From NCBI RefSeq assembly GCF_023856365.1, contig NC_064539.1, forward strand, positions 30,368,118 to 30,432,117: 64,000 nt of DNA, in the 5' to 3' direction. Source of the stretch: Brienomyrus brachyistius (taxonomy: Eukaryota > Chordata > Actinopteri > Osteoglossiformes > Mormyridae). The notes below the pieces were generated by a model that was not told the origin of the DNA, searched no databases, and saw only the letters and a program-made list of their open reading frames with translations. Position numbers and translations under genes: made by a program. Shown in pieces: positions 60,001 through 64,000 of the stretch (the first letter of the stretch is position 1; each line of letters begins with the position of its first letter).

Positions 60001-63000
60001 TGTTTTCTCTGCTGATGCGTCACTGTGCTGGCCAACACAGCTAACACCACCTTGTCAAATTCACAGATGACACAGCAGTGGTAGGTCTAATCAGTGCCAA
60101 CGACGAGACTGCATGCGGAGGTCAAACATCTAGTGGACCGCTATCAGGACAACAACCTCTCTCTAAAAGTAGAGAAGGGGAAACAGATGGTTGTTGCCTT
60201 CAGGGAGAACTCTGCTGCCCTCTCCTCCTTGAGCATCAAGAGCTCCACTGTTTATACAATGAGCAGTGTGAGGTTCCTGGAAGCATACATGGCAGACAAA
60301 CTCTCCTGGACCCTACACAGCACCTCCTTCACTAAGGACATCCAACAGAATCTCCACTTCCTACGGAGGGTGGGAAAAGGCCAGACTCCCCACCTCCCAT
60401 CTTCACCACGATCTACTCAGGTACCATGGTGAACGTCCTCAGCTGTGGTATCACCGACTGGTGATGGTGGTCATCATCCATTTGACCCACTGCCATCCAC
60501 TGTTATTGCCTCACCACTTACCACAAACACAGGCACTGTACACATGCACACTGTCACTGTGAAGTCTACAAGTTTATATATTAATTCATTCTGGTCTTGT
60601 TTATATGGGCACTGTTCTGTCCATCATCTGTACTTTACTTTGGAATTCCCCAATTTACTGTTCTGACATAAATCATCGTTTCCCAAGAGAAATGGAATTT
60701 CAATGCACTGTGTACATGCATATGGATGTGATGACAAAGGAATCTGTCTTGAGTATAATTTGTAGCTATAGAGACTGACAACACTTGGATGCAAATCAGC
60801 TTCTGCAATTCCCAGGCACAAGGTGAGTGTTGCAGCCACTGCCTGGCTTCTGAAGCTCATGGCAGTTATGCCTTCTTTGGAGACTGCAGGTGTTTCTCAA
60901 AATGCGTACTTGACCATATTTCTGTTATTGTGAATCTGTCTTATGTCATCTTCCCTTGCCGAAGACCAGTTCCAGTACTAAGAAGAGATGTAGAGGACGG
61001 TAAAACTCCCTGGATGCCCTGACACAAATATGAAGGATACATCAGTTGCATCCTTGCCAAGCGAGATCAATGTATTACAAGCCCGAGCTCCGGCAGAGGT
61101 TACCGTCGGGCTCCGAGTCGCTGTCGGCCAGGTGCGGGATGCGGAGCAGCAGCTGCCGGCGGTCCCTCTGAACCAGCAGCCGCAGCTGCCCGCGGGACCT
61201 CTCCACCAGCTTACCAGCGTCAGTCAGGGACAGGTTCTCTGTCACCGTGCCGTTAATCTGCCGGGAGAAGCAGGGAGTGGACCACACAGAAAGCCAAGTT
61301 ATCCAAAGCTATCAGAATCCACACTTACACACTCAGCTTCACCCCTGAAAGACTGAGTCAGAAGCCAAACGGGGAGGAGTCAGAAGCCAAACGGGGAGGA
61401 GTCAGAAGCCAAACGGGGAGGAGTCAGAAGCCAAACGGGGAGGAGTCAGAAGCCAAACGGGGAGGAGTCAGAAGCCAAACGGGGAGGAGTCAGAAGCCAA
61501 ACGGGGAGGAGTCAGAAGCCAAACGGGGAGGAGTCAGAAGCCAAACGGGGAGGAGTCAGAAGCCAAACAGGGAGGAGTCAGAAGCCAAACGGGGAGGAGT
61601 CAGAAGCCAAACGGGGAGGAGTCAGAAGCCAAACAGGGAGGAGTCAGAAGCCAAACAGGGAGGAGTCAGAAGCCAAACAGGGAGGAGTCAGAAGCCAAAT
61701 GGGGAGGAGTCAGGGACAGGTGGTGGGGTGGGGCAGAGCCCACTATACATTTACAGTGTGCAGGTCAGTTGGGGGGGGGGACATCAGGGACAGTGTCAAA
61801 AGCACAGCTAAGATACAGAAGTAGGAGTATATTAATTAAGAGGAGGTCATTAATTACCCTAAGAAGTGTGAACTCAGTATTATGAGCTGGGCAAACGCAA
61901 CACTGAAATGGCTTCTAAAGATTATTAGTGGCAAGACTGCAGTGCAGCTAGAAGGCAACTACATCTTCGAAAAGTTGTGCTGTGTGTCGCCGATTAGAGA
62001 TTGTTCTATAGTTATTAGAATCAGAAGGGTCAAGACCTGTTCTGTTAGTACTGGAGTGACTGCTGCAGTTTTTAGATCAAATGGGGCAACGCCATGACAA
62101 ATACGGCATTGCAGCATCCTCAGCGCTAACGTGTCACTTTATAAAAGGCTGTAAGTTACCCATGGGGCCCTTCAGAGCCAATACTCTGGATTCAATATTG
62201 CCATACCTTTAAGATGATGTCACCTTCCTGCAGAGCACCATCCCTGCTGGCCAGACCAGTACTGGTCATCTCTTTGATGAAGATCTGACTCCCCAGCCGA
62301 AGCCCATACTCTATAAGTGAAGAAGATTAAGGTTAGGCTGATTTTTCTTAAGGACGACGCAGTTAACCAGCTTCTTGCTTATGATTTGCTCTCAAGGACA
62401 AAGAGATAAAGGTCATAGAGTAGAGTTCTCTGCTTGACCTTATTCAAAGGTCCAACAGCAGCTTCCCACCCAGCACATGCAGCTTGCGTACCTTCATTTG
62501 GTCGATTCTTCAGCAGGACAACATTTAATGGTTTCTCCAGTGGCTCGTGGACACGGCTGTGGCTCGGCGAGGGGGAGTGGGCCTGCAGCTGGTCTCTGCT
62601 TCTGCTCCTCATCAGCCGTTCTTGTGGGCGGGGCGAAGGCGAGCGGGTCTGCAGCTGATCTCTGCTTTTGCTCCTCATCAGCCGTTCTTGTGGGCGGGGC
62701 GAAGGCGAGCGGGTCTGCAGCTGATCTCTGCTTTTGCTCCTCATCAGCCGTTCTTGTGGGCGGGGCGAAGGCGAGCGGGTCTGCAGCTGATCTCTGCTTT
62801 TGCTCCTTATCAGCCGTTCTTCTGGGCGGGGCTCGTAAGACTTGCGGTCGAGCTCTCGCTCGTAGCTGGGGTCACGGCTACGAGCCGGGCTGTGACCGCG
62901 TTCGATGGCCCGACCCCTGCTGTGGTCTCTCCGATAAGGCCCCTCGGGGCTGGCTTCTCTGTCTAAAGAGCGCCCCCTGCTTCTGTCACGATAGTACGGT

Positions 63001-64000
63001 CTTTCTGGACTCAGATCCCGCTCCAGACTCCTACCTCGACTGCGATCTCGACCGTAATCCCGGTCGCGGTCACGCCCTCGGCGCTCTGGGTATCTAGCCT
63101 GTTCCTTTTCTGGACTATGCTCACGAGGGTAGTCTGCATTGCTGCTCTGAGCGCTGTACATGCTGTGGTCGTCATAGTCGTAGTCTCGGTCATGGTCATA
63201 GTCTTGATCACGGTCATAGTCATCAGGGTAGTCAGAGAGCCTCTCGTCATGTGATTGGGAGCGCTTCAGTGCACTGGGTGCTGCTCTCCTGGGTCTTTTC
63301 ACCACCTATATGGGTCAGAAAGACTGGTATTTAGGAATCAGTAGACACACAAGACGCAGGTCCGCTTAAAGACCAACATGGCAGATGTAGGTATAAACAC
63401 AATATAGACACAAATAAAAGATCGACAAATCATTGAAATTGGTTTTAAAAAAATTGGTTTTGACACTCACAAATTTGGCCACTTTTCCACATTTTCGGAG
63501 TTGTTGCACAGCAAAGGAATGCGGCACATTCTCCATGGGCAAGCCATTAACCAGGATCACACGGTCATTCTCACTGCCAGGGTAACACAGTCGCACTGAT
63601 GAGGATCAGTAAGGTGACGGACCTACTGTTCCTGTACAGGACTGGTGAATGATGAGTGGCGGAGAGCAGGTACATACAAAAGTAGTCCATCGGCCGGGCC
63701 CCCCTGCAGGACGTCAGACACGATGATGGACGTCTCTCCAGTGTCCACCATGGGATTGTCCCGGCCCCCAGTGACAGCAATTCCAAAGCCCCTCTTAGAG
63801 TCCTTTAATGGTGGGCAGAGTGAGAGATAGAGGGTGAGTCACACTGGGCACAGCCATGAGATGCAATGATTCACGAGATAAGTGTCAATATTTGGCATCT
63901 GACGCAGTGTTGCATACAATATGCACTGGATTTGTGTTCCAACAAAAAAGGTGCATTATGTTCATCACTCACCCTGTGCACGGTGACAGTGAACTGCTCC
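54100..64000 (-). CDS. tjp2: Tight junction protein 2 (ZO-2), 5' end outside window
   Basis: MAGUK scaffold of tight junctions linking claudins to actin. Visible exons (minus): 63973-64000, 63678-63802, 63471-63573, 62492-63305, 62207-62310, 61104-61257, 59003-59114, 58775-58893, 58576-58660, 58085-58235, 57781-57889, 57453-57672, 56989-57173, 56760-56855, 56600-56679, 56308-56518, 56099-56199, 55668-55889, 55482-55589, 54843-55121, 54491-54576, 54100-54271; 1220 residues, phases consistent. PDZ1 ([23 protein letters not shown]), an R/S/D-rich linker, PDZ2 ([23 protein letters not shown]), PDZ3 ([19 protein letters not shown]), SH3 ([20 protein letters not shown]), and guanylate kinase-like ([23 protein letters not shown]) follow in family order. 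An acidic region ([12 protein letters not shown]) precedes the C-terminal tail [15 protein letters not shown], ending DTEL, a PDZ-binding TEL. The linker exon holds a 22-residue tandem repeat. Confidence 0.97.
54368..54430. repeat. Interstitial telomere-like repeat
   Basis: About ten hexamer-like units of TTAGGG mixed with TTAGAG and TTTAGGG variants in the last TJP2 intron. Confidence 0.85.
57244..57450. repeat. 41-bp minisatellite abutting the TJP2 SH3-exon donor
   Basis: About five copies of a unit containing GCTCACCGGCAGACTCACGG and CCACACACGATGGTGCACA. On the gene strand the first unit starts at the donor of exon 57453-57672. Each unit includes two donor-like sites (CGGgtgagc and CCgtgagt). 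Confidence 0.9.
59575..59835 (-). mobile_element. Tc1/mariner-like transposase remnant in a TJP2 intron
   Basis: The + strand TTTGCCCATTCTTCATATA, TTTAAATCCCACCAAATATT and TTCAGTGGGACTGAGAAGG match, in antisense, the catalytic C-terminal region of Tc1-like transposases. Stops interrupt it. Confidence 0.55.
59935..60660 (+). mobile_element. L2/CR1-like LINE fragment in a TJP2 intron
   Basis: With frame changes it reads [18 protein letters not shown] codons (near 60050-60110), [20 protein letters not shown], then [18 protein letters not shown] and [12 protein letters not shown], the fish L2-type reverse transcriptase C-terminal half. A 3'UTR with GGCACTGTACACATGCACAC follows. The original FADD is damaged by indels. 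Confidence 0.75.
61345..61712. repeat. 22-bp minisatellite, about 16-17 copies
   Basis: The unit GAGTCAGAAGCCAAACGGGG plus AG is tandemly repeated in a TJP2 intron, with variants ACAGGG and ATGGGG. On the gene strand it is pyrimidine-rich and lies about 90 bp upstream of the acceptor of exon 61104-61257. Confidence 0.95.
62583..62846 (-). repeat. 66-bp tandem repeat inside the TJP2 linker exon
   Basis: Four copies encode a 22-residue unit ([20 protein letters not shown] plus LM). Three are almost identical at nucleotide level and the first is more diverged. It expands the R/S-rich linker between PDZ1 and PDZ2. Confidence 0.95.

Overview
This is nuclear DNA from a ray-finned (teleost-type) fish. 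The evidence is five vertebrate genes split into many short exons with GT-AG introns, plus fish-typical repeats: a Rex3/RTE LINE, Tc1-like transposons, a tRNA-promoter SINE ending in GGATGG repeats, palindromic MITEs and many minisatellites. The species cannot be named from the sequence. There are no bacterial operons, CRISPR arrays or tRNA genes.

Layout. 1-5000: gene-free flank with a decayed Ty3/gypsy element and its 3' LTR, a solo LTR, a TA/CA microsatellite and a LINE 3' end. About 5030-5720: CpG-rich probable promoter. 6105-12327 (+): hnRNP K, three KH domains, 14 coding exons. 12770-16150: a 45-bp minisatellite, a SINE with an amplified head, and a Tc1 remnant. 16820-20320 (+): a Gq-class G-protein alpha subunit (GNA14-like), 7 exons. 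20900-29000: repeats, including a near full-length but broken Rex3 at about 22300-25463. 29043-39871 (-): a TMC1/2-type channel gene, 20 coding exons, TMC2-like in sequence. 39872-43048: mostly empty, with a clean hAT-type MITE. 43230-52216 (-): SMC5, 24 coding exons. 54100-64000 (-): TJP2/ZO-2, from inside PDZ1 to the C-terminal TEL; the 5' end lies beyond the window.

I rebuilt all five genes exon by exon. Reading frames join without a break, giving 412, 353, 946 and 1087 residues, and 1220 residues for the visible part of TJP2. The order hnRNPK-GNA14-TMC-SMC5-TJP2 matches, as I recall it, human 9q21 (HNRNPK, GNA14, TMC1, SMC5, TJP2), so this is a compact ancient synteny block. The genes do not form a pathway: RNA binding, G-protein signalling, hair-cell mechanotransduction, the SMC5/6 DNA-repair complex and tight-junction scaffolding.

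No new biological system is evident. The most interesting features are minisatellites that start at or within about 25 bp of 5' splice sites in three genes, a SINE whose tail matches the Rex3 tail, the TMC2-like sequence at the TMC1 position, an hnRNP K that seems to lack the KNS shuttling segment, a G-alpha C-terminus ending NIV instead of NLV, and a possible SINE-derived C-terminus on SMC5.
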